In this document: piece by piece, positions 19,064 to 27,201 of the stretch
Position numbering within the stretch: position 1 is the stretch's first letter
Layout: every line of letters begins with the position of its first letter
Source: Rubrivivax sp.
GTDB taxonomy: Bacteria > Pseudomonadota > Gammaproteobacteria > Burkholderiales > Burkholderiaceae_C
Assembly (NCBI GenBank): GCA_018780805.1
Contig: JADMJD010000123.1
Coordinates: forward strand, 1 to 32,924
Length of the DNA stretch: 32,924 nt
Direction of reading: 5' to 3'
Translations under genes and position numbers: made by a program
Notes under the pieces: generated by a model
Database searches by the model: none
What the model saw: the letters and a program-made list of their open reading frames with translations, nothing else
What the model was told of the DNA's origin: nothing

Positions 19064-22000
19064 TCAGGCGGGCGACGTGCTTTCGCGCTTCACGCGAAAC
19101 CACGCCGCATACATCGCTGGCAATGCCAGCAACGTCAGCGCCGTGGCCACGATGAGCCCGCCCATGATGGCCACCGCCATCGGACCCCAGAACACGCTGC
19201 GCGACAGCGGCACCATCGCCAGCACGGCGGCGGCCGCCGTCAGCACGATGGGGCGGAAGCGCCGCACCGCGGATTCGACGATGGCTTCCCAGGTCGGCAC
19301 GCCGCGTGCACGGTCCTGCTCGATCTGGTCGATCAGGATCACCGAGTTGCGCATGATCATGCCCATCAGCGCGATCACACCCAGCAGCGCGACGAATCCG
19401 AAGGGCCGGTTCAGCAGCAGCAGCGCCGCGGCGACGCCGGCAATGCCCAGCGGCCCGGTCAGGAAGACCAGCATCGCGCGGCTGAAGCTCTGCAGCTGCA
19501 GCATCAACAGCGTGAAGATCACGAACAACATCAGCGGCACGCCCGCGGCGATGGAGCCCGTGCCCTTGCTGCTCTCTTCCACCGCACCGGCCACCTCGAT
19601 GCGGTAACCCGGCGGCATCTGGCGCGACAGCTCCTGCAGCGCAGGCCAGACCTGCGCGGTGACGGTGGGGCCTTGCACGCCCTCGACCACGTCGCCCTGC
19701 ACCGTGACGGCGTAGTTGCGGCCCTCGCGCCAGATCACGCCCGGCTCCCAGCCGAAGTTCACCCGTGCCACCTGCACCACCGGGATGCTGCGGCCGGTGC
19801 TTGTCGGCACGTAACCGTGGGTGAGGTCGGAGATCGCGTCGCGCTCTTCAAGCGGCTGGCGCAGCACGATGTCCATCAGCTTGTCGCCCTCGCGGTACTG
19901 GCCGATGGTAGAGCCCGACAGGATGGTGCGCGAGGACTGTGCCAGCACCTGGCTGCTGACACCCAGCGCGCGCGCCTTGTCCTGGTCGATGTCCAGGCGC
20001 AGCACCTTGATGGCCTCGTTCCAGTTGTCGTTCACGCCACGCATGCTGGGGTTGGCGCGCAGCAGTTCCTTGGCGCGTTCGGCCCAGGCCCGCACCACGG
20101 CCACCTCGGTGCCGACGACACGGAACTGCACCGGGTACGGCACCGGCGGGCCATTGGGCAGCAGCTTGACGCGCGCGCGCACCTCCGGGAACTCGGTGGC
20201 CAGCAGCGCCGGCAGGCGCACGCGCAGCGCCTCGCGCTCGGCCAGCGAGTTCGGCAGCAGGATGGCCTGGCTGACGTTGGCCTGCGGGAAGATGTTGTCC
20301 AGCGGCAGGTAAAAACGCGGCACACCCGAGCCGACCCAGAGCGTGACGCTCTTCATGCCAGGTTCTTGCATCAGGCGCTGCTCGAAGCGGCGCGCCACCT
20401 CGTCGGTCTGCTGGATCGTGGAGCCCTCGGGCAGCCACATGTCCACCAGGATCTCCGGCCGGCTGGAATCGGGGAAAAACTGCTGCTGCACGCGCCCCAT
20501 GCCGACGATGCCCAGCGCAAAGGTCAGCACCGTCAGCCCGATCGTGATCCAGCGGTGCTGCACGCACCAGTGCACGGCGCGCCGGAAGCGGCTGTAGAAC
20601 GGTGTGTCGAACAGTTCGTGCGGTTCATCGCCCACCCGCGGGTGGGTGCGCAGGAAACGCGCGCCCAGGTAAGGCACGAAGTACACCGACACCACCCAGG
20701 AGATCACCAGCGCGGCCGAGGTCACGGCGAAGATCGCGAAGGTGTATTCGCCGGTGACCGACTTCGCCAGCCCGATGGGCAGGAAGCCGGCGGCCGTGAT
20801 CAGCGTGCCGGTCAACATCGGCATCGCGGTGGCGTCGTAGGCGTAGGTGGCCGCAGTCATGCGGTCCTCGCCCTCCTCCAGCTTGCGCACCATCATCTCG
20901 ACGGCAATGATGGCGTCGTCCACCAGCAGGCCGAGCGCGATGATCAGGCTGCCGAGCGAGATCTTGTGCAGCCCCACGCCCCAATAGAACATGGTCACGA
21001 AGGTGATGGCCAGCACCAGCGGGATGGTGATGCCCACCACCAGGCCGGGCCAGGGGTCCAGCCGCAGCGGGCGCTGGTGCAGGCCCAGGCTGATGAAGCT
21101 GACCGCCAGCACGATGACGATGGCCTCGATCAGCACCTTGACGAACTCGCCCACCGAGCGCTGCACGGCCTCGGGCTGGTCCTGCACCTGCTCCAGCGTG
21201 ATGCCCAGCGGCAGCTCGGTCTGGATGCGGGCCGTGGCCGCGTTCAGGGCCTGGCCGAGCGCGATGATGTCGCCGCCCTTGGCCATCGACACCCCCAGCG
21301 CGATGACCTCCTTGCCCTGGTGGCGCACCTTCACGCTGGGCGGGTCGACGTAGTCGCGGCGGATCTCGGCGATGTCCGACAGGCGCAGCGTGCTGGCCTG
21401 GCCGGTGCTGGGGTTGGTGGCGCGGATCGGCAGCCGGCGCAGCTCATCCACCGAGTTGAACTGGCCGCCCACGCGCACCTGCAGGTTCTCCAGCCCGGCG
21501 TTCATCACGCCGGCACCTTCCACCGCGTTCTGTGCACCGATCTGGTTGATCACCTGGCTGAAGTCCAGCCCCAGCTGGGCCAGGCGCTTCTGCGAGATCT
21601 CGATGAAGACCTTCTCGGCCTGCGCGCCGAAGGTGTCCACCTTCGCGACATCGGGCACCTTCAGCAGCTGCTGGCGCACACGGTCGGCGAACACACGCAG
21701 CTCTTCGCGGCTGAAGCCGTCGGCCGACAGCGCGACGATGGAGCCGTAGACATCGCCGAAGTCGTCGTTGAAGACCGGGCCGATCACACCCTGCGGCAGC
21801 GTGGAGCGCATGTCGCCGATCTTTTTGCGCACCTGGTACCAGGTGTCCGTCACCTCGCGCGCGGGCGCGGAATCCTTCAGCTGGAAGATCGTGACCGATT
21901 CGCCCGGCTTGGTGTAGGTGCGGATCTTGTCGGCGTGCGGCACCTCCTGCAGCGTCTTCTCGAACTTGTCGGACACCTGCTCGGCCATCTGCTGGGCCGT

Positions 22001-22177
22001 GGCGCCCGGCCAGAAGGCCTGCACCACCATCGCCCGGAAGGTGAAGGGCGGGTCTTCGTCCTGGCCCAGCTGGAAATAGGCCGCGCTGCCCAGCACCAGC
22101 AGCACCACCAGCAGGTAGCGTGTGAGGGCCGGGTGCTCCAGCGCCCAGCGCGAGATGTTGAAGCGCGAGGCCTTCAT
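19064..22177 (-). CDS. RND efflux transporter permease, HAE1/AcrB-like
   Basis: This 1037-residue inner-membrane proton antiporter is the usual length for HAE1 pumps that export drugs, solvents or other hydrophobic compounds through a tripartite complex. TM1 (YLLVVLLVLGSAAYFQLG) precedes the first porter domain with GATAQQMAEQVSDKFEKTL. TM4 carries the proton-relay pair Asp-Asp in LGLLVDDAIIAVEMM. The second half repeats the fold and ends with FVALLGVIALMGMIMRNSVILIDQ. The start ATG overlaps the stop of the adaptor gene by 4 bases (ATGA), so the two are translationally coupled. No outer-membrane factor gene is in the window. The substrate is not predictable. Confidence 0.95.
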   Translation of the reverse strand: MKASRFNISRWALEHPALTRYLLVVLLVLGSAAYFQLGQDEDPPFTFRAMVVQAFWPGATAQQMAEQVSDKFEKTLQEVPHADKIRTYTKPGESVTIFQLKDSAPAREVTDTWYQVRKKIGDMRSTLPQGVIGPVFNDDFGDVYGSIVALSADGFSREELRVFADRVRQQLLKVPDVAKVDTFGAQAEKVFIEISQKRLAQLGLDFSQVINQIGAQNAVEGAGVMNAGLENLQVRVGGQFNSVDELRRLPIRATNPSTGQASTLRLSDIAEIRRDYVDPPSVKVRHQGKEVIALGVSMAKGGDIIALGQALNAATARIQTELPLGITLEQVQDQPEAVQRSVGEFVKVLIEAIVIVLAVSFISLGLHQRPLRLDPWPGLVVGITIPLVLAITFVTMFYWGVGLHKISLGSLIIALGLLVDDAIIAVEMMVRKLEEGEDRMTAATYAYDATAMPMLTGTLITAAGFLPIGLAKSVTGEYTFAIFAVTSAALVISWVVSVYFVPYLGARFLRTHPRVGDEPHELFDTPFYSRFRRAVHWCVQHRWITIGLTVLTFALGIVGMGRVQQQFFPDSSRPEILVDMWLPEGSTIQQTDEVARRFEQRLMQEPGMKSVTLWVGSGVPRFYLPLDNIFPQANVSQAILLPNSLAEREALRVRLPALLATEFPEVRARVKLLPNGPPVPYPVQFRVVGTEVAVVRAWAERAKELLRANPSMRGVNDNWNEAIKVLRLDIDQDKARALGVSSQVLAQSSRTILSGSTIGQYREGDKLMDIVLRQPLEERDAISDLTHGYVPTSTGRSIPVVQVARVNFGWEPGVIWREGRNYAVTVQGDVVEGVQGPTVTAQVWPALQELSRQMPPGYRIEVAGAVEESSKGTGSIAAGVPLMLFVIFTLLMLQLQSFSRAMLVFLTGPLGIAGVAAALLLLNRPFGFVALLGVIALMGMIMRNSVILIDQIEQDRARGVPTWEAIVESAVRRFRPIVLTAAAAVLAMVPLSRSVFWGPMAVAIMGGLIVATALTLLALPAMYAAWFRVKRESTSPA

Positions 22178-23295
22178 TTGGCGGGCGCCGGGGCGGGTGC
22201 CGACGCAGCCGCCACCGCGGTGGCGGCGTAGCGGCTGACCTTCAGCCCCTCGGTGAGCACATGCACGCCGGCGGTGACCACCTCGGCGCCGGCCGCCAGG
22301 CCGCTGGCGATCAAGGCGCTGTTGGCATCGGCACCGGCCACCTGCACGGGCTGCGCCTTCACCACCATCGTGCCCGGGTCCAGCACCCAGACCACGGTGC
22401 GGTTGTTCTGCTGCAGCAGCGCCGACAGCGGCAGCCGGACCAGCCCGTCCAGCACCGGCAGCGGCAGGCTGACCGACGCGGTCTGCCCCAGGTCGACACG
22501 CGCCTCACCCAGATCGGCCTTGACCAGGAAAGTGCGGGTCGTCGGGTCGGCAGCGGCGGCCACCTCGCGCACCGTGGCCTTCAGCGGCTCGGGCCGGCCC
22601 CAGAGCTTGACCGTCAGCAGGCCCGGCTTGCCACGCAGCGCGCGCAGGCCATCGACGTTGTCTTCCGGCACGGCAAACACCACGTCCCGCGGGCCGGCAT
22701 GCGCCAGCCGCAGCACCGAGGCGCCGGTGGCCAGCACGGTGCCTGGCTCGGCATCCACCGCCGTCACCACCCCGGCTGCCGGCGCCAGCAGGCGGCTGTA
22801 ACCCGACTGGTTGATCTGCACATCAGCCTGGGCGCGGGCCTGGGCCAGCTGCGCATCGGCGGCCTTCCAGGTGCTGCTGCGGCGCTCCAGCTCCGCGGCG
22901 CTGATGAAACCCTGGGCCTGCAGATCCTTGAAGCGCTCGTAGTCGGCCTTGGCCTGCGTGGCCGAGACCTGGGCCGCCGCCACCGTGGCGCGCGCGGCCT
23001 CCTGCGCCAGGCGCAGATCTTGCGGGTCCAGTTCCGCCAGCACCTGGCCGGCCGCGACGACCTGGCCCACATCGGCGGCCCGCCGCACCAGCTTGCCACC
23101 GACGCGGAAACCCAGCCGGCTTTCGGTGCGGGCGCGGATCTCGGCCGCGTACTCCAGCTGCGCCGCCACGGAACCAGTGGCAACCTTCAAGGTGCGCACG
23201 GCGCGCACCGGTTCGGGTGCCGGCGCCGGGCGGGAGCAGGCGGCAAGCAACAGGGCTGCAGCCAGCAGGAGGGGAAGTCGGGGGACGGTGGACAT
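22174..23295 (-). CDS. RND efflux periplasmic adaptor (membrane fusion lipoprotein)
   Basis: This 373-residue MFP/HlyD-type adaptor links the RND permease to an outer-membrane channel. The start MSTVPRLPLLLAAALLLAAC gives a lipoprotein signal with lipobox LAAC and acylated Cys20. The lipoyl/hairpin region follows: SRLGFRVGGKLVRR, then a coiled-coil with alternating Ala, Gln and Arg (AQEAARATVAAAQVSATQAK), then RLLAPAAGVVTAVDAEPGTVL. The beta-barrel and membrane-proximal domains complete the protein. The frame extends further upstream, but the ATG at 23295 begins the lipoprotein signal; a GTG directly before it is an alternative. No strong Shine-Dalgarno is seen. It is the first gene of the efflux operon. 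Confidence 0.94.
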   Translation of the reverse strand: MSTVPRLPLLLAAALLLAACSRPAPAPEPVRAVRTLKVATGSVAAQLEYAAEIRARTESRLGFRVGGKLVRRAADVGQVVAAGQVLAELDPQDLRLAQEAARATVAAAQVSATQAKADYERFKDLQAQGFISAAELERRSSTWKAADAQLAQARAQADVQINQSGYSRLLAPAAGVVTAVDAEPGTVLATGASVLRLAHAGPRDVVFAVPEDNVDGLRALRGKPGLLTVKLWGRPEPLKATVREVAAAADPTTRTFLVKADLGEARVDLGQTASVSLPLPVLDGLVRLPLSALLQQNNRTVVWVLDPGTMVVKAQPVQVAGADANSALIASGLAAGAEVVTAGVHVLTEGLKVSRYAATAVAAASAPAPAPAK

Positions 23296-23310
23296 CACGG
23301 AAATACTCGC

Positions 23311-23330
23311 TACTGACTGACTGGTCAGTA
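23311..23330. promoter_or_regulatory. TetR-type operator at the efflux promoter
   Basis: TACTGAC-TGACTG-GTCAGTA is a 20-bp palindrome with perfect 7-bp arms; an inner version, ACTGAC-TG-GTCAGT, is also perfect. It overlaps the last base of the -10 and covers the expected start site of the efflux promoter. The size and symmetry are typical of TetR-family repressor sites at RND pump operons. No TetR gene is in the window, so the binding protein is unknown. Confidence 0.7.
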
Positions 23331-23358
23331 ATGTATTGAGCTGATCCGGCCCTGTCAA
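23330..23358 (-). promoter_or_regulatory. Sigma-70 promoter of the RND efflux operon
   Basis: On the minus strand TTGACA (23353-23358), a perfect -35, is followed by a 17-base spacer and TACATT (23330-23335). The start site would lie in the palindrome at 23311-23330, about 25 bases before the adaptor ATG. Confidence 0.87.
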
Positions 23359-23396
23359 TCGCGAAGCGGTGTCGCCGCGCAGCGAGAATTGGCGCC

Positions 23397-24221
23397 GTGA
23401 ACGGCGTCCAACACTACGAAAACTTCCCCGTCGCCTCGGTGCTGTGCCCGCCGGCTTTGCGGCCCGCCGTGGTGGCGATCTACCACTTTGCGCGCACGGC
23501 CGACGACATCGCCGACGAAGGCGATGCCGCACCGGCACAGCGCCTGGCCGATCTCCAGGCCTACCGGCAGGATCTGCGTGCGCTGTATGCCGGTGCCATG
23601 CCTTCCGCGCGCTGGACCTCGGTCTTCGGCCCGCTGGACCGCATGCGTGCAGAGCACCGCTTGCCCGAGGCGCCGCTGGCCGACCTGCTGGACGCCTTCA
23701 TGCAGGACGTGCGCAACCCGGGTTACGCCGACCGACCGGCCTTGCTGGACTACTGCCGCCGTTCGGCCAACCCGATCGGCCGCCTGTTGCTGCACCTGTA
23801 TGGCGTGGACGAGCCCGCCGCGCTGGCCGAATCCGACGCCATCTGCACGGCGCTGCAACTCATCAACTTCTGGCAGGACCTGAGCGTGGACCTGCCCCGC
23901 GGCCGCCACTACCTGCCCCAGTCTGACGTGCAGACCCATGGCGCAAACCCGCTGACACCCGGCGTGGACTCACCCGCCACCCGCGCCCTGGTGCGGGACC
24001 TCGTGCAGTGGTCGCGCACGCTGATGACCAGCGGCGCACCGCTGGTGCACCGGCTGCCCGGCCGGGCCGGCTGGGAGCTGCGCCTGGTGGTGCAAGGGGG
24101 CTTGCGGATTCTGGAGAAAATCGAGGCCATGCAGCACGCCACGATGTCCCGCCGGCCCACACTCGGTGCCAGCGACCTGCCCCGCCTGGTGTGGCGGGCC
24201 CTGTGGATGCGCCACGCATGA
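23397..24221 (+). CDS. hpnC: Squalene biosynthesis protein HpnC (hydroxysqualene-forming)
   Basis: This 274-residue member of the squalene/phytoene synthase fold converts presqualene diphosphate to hydroxysqualene in the bacterial HpnCDE route. Aspartate-rich motif 1 is in HFARTADDIADEGD (36-40) and motif 2 in NFWQDLSVDLPRGRHYLP (about 158-173); the second is QDLSVD instead of the RDVGED form of HpnD, as is usual for HpnC. The start is GTG at 23397, giving the normal N-terminus MNGVQHYENFPVAS; the Shine-Dalgarno is weak. It is divergent from the efflux operon, 101 bases away, and 7 bases before hpnD. Confidence 0.93.
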   Translation: MNGVQHYENFPVASVLCPPALRPAVVAIYHFARTADDIADEGDAAPAQRLADLQAYRQDLRALYAGAMPSARWTSVFGPLDRMRAEHRLPEAPLADLLDAFMQDVRNPGYADRPALLDYCRRSANPIGRLLLHLYGVDEPAALAESDAICTALQLINFWQDLSVDLPRGRHYLPQSDVQTHGANPLTPGVDSPATRALVRDLVQWSRTLMTSGAPLVHRLPGRAGWELRLVVQGGLRILEKIEAMQHATMSRRPTLGASDLPRLVWRALWMRHA

Positions 24222-24228
24222 CGCCGCC

Positions 24229-25077
24229 ATGACCCCCCAACAGTACGTGCAGGACAAGGCGGCGAAGAGCGGCTCGTCCTTTTATTACGCCTTCCGCTTC
24301 CTGCCCCCGCCGCGGCGGGCGGCCATCACGGCGTTCTACGCCTTCTGCCGCGAGGTGGACGACGTGGTCGACGAGATGCGTGACCCCGGTGTGGCCGCCG
24401 CCAAGCTGCAGTGGTGGCGCGGCGAGGTGCAGCAGGCCTACGCCGGCCAGCCCGGCCACCCGGTGATGCAGGCTTTGCTGCCGCTGGCCGCAGCGCACAG
24501 CATCACGGCAGCGCACCTGAACGCCGTGATCGACGGCTGCCAGGTCGACCTGGAGCAGACCCGCTTCCTGGACTACCCGGCGTTGCAGCGCTATTGCCAC
24601 CTGGTGGCAGGTGTCGTTGGCGAAGTCGCGGCCAACATCTTCGGCCGCACGCAGCCCCAGACGGTGCAGTACGCGCACACGCTGGGCCAGGCGATGCAGC
24701 TGACCAACATCATCCGCGACGTCGGCGACGACGCCCGCCGAGGCCGCATCTACCTGCCGGTGAACGAGCTGCAGCGCTTCGGCGTCAAGGCCAGCGAGAT
24801 CCTGGCACGCCAGGCGCCCTGGGGTTACAGCGAGCGATTCGAGGCGTTGATGCGCTTCCAGGCCGAACGTGCACATGCGCTCTACGACCAGGCATTTGCC
24901 CTGTTGCCCGAGGCCGACCGCGTGGCGCAGAAACCCGGCCTGATGATGGCCAACATCTACCGCACGCTGCTGCGCGAAATCGAACGCCAGGGTTTCCAGG
25001 TGCTGCACCAGCGCACCTCGCTGACGCCGCTGCGCAAGCTGTGGATCGCCACACGCACCCATTGGCAAGGCAGGTGA
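24229..25077 (+). CDS. hpnD: Presqualene diphosphate synthase HpnD
   Basis: This 282-residue prenyl-condensing enzyme joins two farnesyl diphosphates head-to-head to presqualene diphosphate. The two metal-binding motifs are DDVVDE (44-49) and RDVGDD (163-168) in LTNIIRDVGDDARRGRIYLP. SSFYYAFRFLPPPRRAAI is the usual N-terminal flap region. The ATG at 24229 is chosen because it follows the hpnC stop by 7 bases and gives the family N-terminus MTPQQYVQDKAAKSGSSFYY. It overlaps hpnE by 4 bases. Confidence 0.95.
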   Translation: MTPQQYVQDKAAKSGSSFYYAFRFLPPPRRAAITAFYAFCREVDDVVDEMRDPGVAAAKLQWWRGEVQQAYAGQPGHPVMQALLPLAAAHSITAAHLNAVIDGCQVDLEQTRFLDYPALQRYCHLVAGVVGEVAANIFGRTQPQTVQYAHTLGQAMQLTNIIRDVGDDARRGRIYLPVNELQRFGVKASEILARQAPWGYSERFEALMRFQAERAHALYDQAFALLPEADRVAQKPGLMMANIYRTLLREIERQGFQVLHQRTSLTPLRKLWIATRTHWQGR

Positions 25078-26354
25078 ACACGGTCGCGGTGGTCGGTGGC
25101 GGCTGGGCCGGCCTGGCCGCGGCCGTGACGCTGACGGCCGCGGGCCGGGCAGTCACGCTGTTCGAGATGGCACCGCAGCTGGGCGGCCGGGCGCGCCGCG
25201 TCGAGGCCGGCGGTGCAGTGTTCGACAACGGCCAGCACATCCTGATCGGCGCCTACACACAGACCTTGGCGCTGATGCGCCAGGTGGGCGCCGACCCCGA
25301 TGCGCTGTTGCAGCGCCTGCCGCTGACCCTGCGCTACCCCGAGGGCCACGGCCTGCAGCTGCCGGGCGGCCCCGCTGTGCCGGCCTTCGTGCGCGGTGTG
25401 CTGGCCTGCAGCGATTGGACCTGGCGCGAACGGCTGGCGCTGCTGCGTGCGGCCACCGGCTGGGCGCTGCGCGGGTTCCGTTGCAGCGAGACGCTCACCG
25501 TGGCCCAGCTTTGCGCCAGCTTGCCCGCGCGCATCCGCGCCGACCTGATCGACCCGCTGTGCATCGCCGCGCTCAACACCCCGGCCCAGGCCGCCAGCGC
25601 CCAGGTCTTGCTGCGTGTGTTGCGCGACGCACTGTTCAGCGGCCCAGGCGCAGCCGACTTGATGCTGCCCCGGCAGACCCTGGACACGCTGCTGCCCCAG
25701 CCCGCCGGGCAGTGGCTGCGGCGCGGTGGGGCCACGCTGCACCTGGGGCGGCGTGTGGACCGGCTGGTGCCAGCCGGGCCTGGCTGGCAGCTGGACGGCG
25801 AGCCCTTCGACGCCGTGGTGCTGGCCTCCAGCGCGGCCGAAGCCGCCCGCCTGACCCGGGACATCCAGCCGGTCTGGTCTGCCCAGGCGGCGGGCCTGGC
25901 CTACGAGCCCATCGTCACGGTCTACCTGCAGGCCGACAACGCCCAGCTGCCCGCGCCGATGGTGGCGCTGCATGCCGATGAACATGGCGCGCCGGCGCAG
26001 TTTGTCTTCGACATCGGCGCGCTGGGCGGCCCGGCGGGGCGGTTTGCCTTTGTCATCAGCGGGGCGGCGCCCTGGGTGGCGCGTGGACGCGAGGCCATCG
26101 AACAGGCCACGCTCGCGCAGGCGCAGTCGGCCTTCCCTGCTGGCACCTGGCCCCAGGGCCTGCAGCTGCTGCAGCTGATCAGCGAAAAACGTGCGACCTT
26201 CCGCTGCACGCCCGGCCTGGACCGCCCGCCGGCCGCCATCGCCCCCCAGCTGTGGGCCGCGGGCGACCATGTGCAAGGTCCCTACCCGGCCACGCTGGAG
26301 GGCGCGGTGCGGGCGGGACGGGCGGCGGCGCAGGCGGTGCTGACGGGCGCTTGA
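25074..26354 (+). CDS. hpnE: Hydroxysqualene dehydroxylase HpnE
   Basis: This 426-residue FAD-dependent amine-oxidase-like protein reduces hydroxysqualene to squalene. The N-terminal Rossmann motif is VAVVGGGWAGLAAAVTL with the acidic residue in LFEMAPQLGGRARR. FDNGQHILIGAY follows, and the C-terminal FAD motif is LWAAGDHVQGPYPATLEGAVRAG. The start is GTG at 25074, in a 4-base GTGA overlap with the hpnD stop. The open frame runs far upstream inside hpnD, but that part is not coding. No squalene-hopene cyclase gene is in the window, so the fate of squalene is not shown. Confidence 0.93.
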   Translation: MNTVAVVGGGWAGLAAAVTLTAAGRAVTLFEMAPQLGGRARRVEAGGAVFDNGQHILIGAYTQTLALMRQVGADPDALLQRLPLTLRYPEGHGLQLPGGPAVPAFVRGVLACSDWTWRERLALLRAATGWALRGFRCSETLTVAQLCASLPARIRADLIDPLCIAALNTPAQAASAQVLLRVLRDALFSGPGAADLMLPRQTLDTLLPQPAGQWLRRGGATLHLGRRVDRLVPAGPGWQLDGEPFDAVVLASSAAEAARLTRDIQPVWSAQAAGLAYEPIVTVYLQADNAQLPAPMVALHADEHGAPAQFVFDIGALGGPAGRFAFVISGAAPWVARGREAIEQATLAQAQSAFPAGTWPQGLQLLQLISEKRATFRCTPGLDRPPAAIAPQLWAAGDHVQGPYPATLEGAVRAGRAAAQAVLTGA

Positions 26355-26403
26355 AACGTCGCGGCGCAATGCCGGTATGCAATCCTGCCTTTCGCGATGC
26401 AAA

Positions 26404-27201
26404 ATGGCGACCACACCGTCGAAAGCCGTCCCGATGAAAGCCCCCGAAGACCAGAGCCCGACCATCCAGGTGCTGGAGCGGGCCTTTGCGCTGCTGGACA
26501 CGCTGGCCGCGCACCAGGACCCGGTCTCGCTGAAACAGATCAGCGAAGAGACTGGCCTGCACCCGTCCACCGCCCACCGCATCCTGAACGACCTGACCAT
26601 CGGCCGCTACGTGGACCGCCCACAGGCCGGCAGCTACCGCCTGGGCATGCGGCTGCTGGAGCTGGGCAACCTGGTCAAAGGCCGGCTGGACGTGCGCGAG
26701 GCCGCCATCGGCCCGATGCGCGAACTGCACAAACTCACGCACCAGCCGGTGAACCTGTCGATGCGCCAGGGCGACGAGATCGTCTACATCGAACGTGCCT
26801 TCAGCGAACGGTCCGGCATGCAGGTGGTGCGTGCCATCGGTGGCCGCGCGCCGTTGCACCTGACGTCGGTGGGCAAACTTTTCCTGGCCCACGACGACCC
26901 GGCGCGGGTGCGCGCCTATGCCACGCGCACCGGCCTGGCCGGCCACACGCGCACCAGCATCACCGAACTGCCGCGGCTGGAGCGTGAACTGGCCACGGTG
27001 CGGGCACGGGGTGTGGCACGCGACGACGAAGAACTGGAGCCCGGCGTGCGCTGCATGGCCGCCGGCATCTACGACGACCAGGGCCGCCTGGTGGCGGGGC
27101 TGTCCGTATCGGCCCCGGCCGACCGGCTGGAAGAAAGCTGGCTCGAGACTGTGAAAGCCACCGCGGCCGAAATCTCGGCCACGCTGGGTCACCGCGGCTG
27201 A
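26404..27201 (+). CDS. IclR-family transcriptional regulator
   Basis: This protein of about 265 residues has an N-terminal winged helix (IQVLERAFALLDTLAAHQDPVSLKQISEETGLHPSTAHRILNDL in two parts, helix-turn-helix near 40-62) and a C-terminal effector domain (RAPLHLTSVGKLFLA, GVRCMAAGIYDDQGRLVAGLSVSAP). Starts at 26377, 26404 and 26434 are all possible and none has a good Shine-Dalgarno; 26404 is chosen because codon use is coding-like from there. ATGCAA occurs at 26377 and 26397, 20 bases apart, and could be an operator for autoregulation. It begins 49 bases after hpnE and may be read through from it. The target genes and effector are unknown. It overlaps the convergent peptidase gene by 13 bases. 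Confidence 0.92.
   Translation: MATTPSKAVPMKAPEDQSPTIQVLERAFALLDTLAAHQDPVSLKQISEETGLHPSTAHRILNDLTIGRYVDRPQAGSYRLGMRLLELGNLVKGRLDVREAAIGPMRELHKLTHQPVNLSMRQGDEIVYIERAFSERSGMQVVRAIGGRAPLHLTSVGKLFLAHDDPARVRAYATRTGLAGHTRTSITELPRLERELATVRARGVARDDEELEPGVRCMAAGIYDDQGRLVAGLSVSAPADRLEESWLETVKATAAEISATLGHRG

Noticed and set aside
19673..22231. An 852-codon open frame on the plus strand opposite the RND permease
   Set aside because: Its composition (His/Arg/Gln/Ala repeats) is the reverse complement of membrane-protein codons. No start signal or family match is visible.
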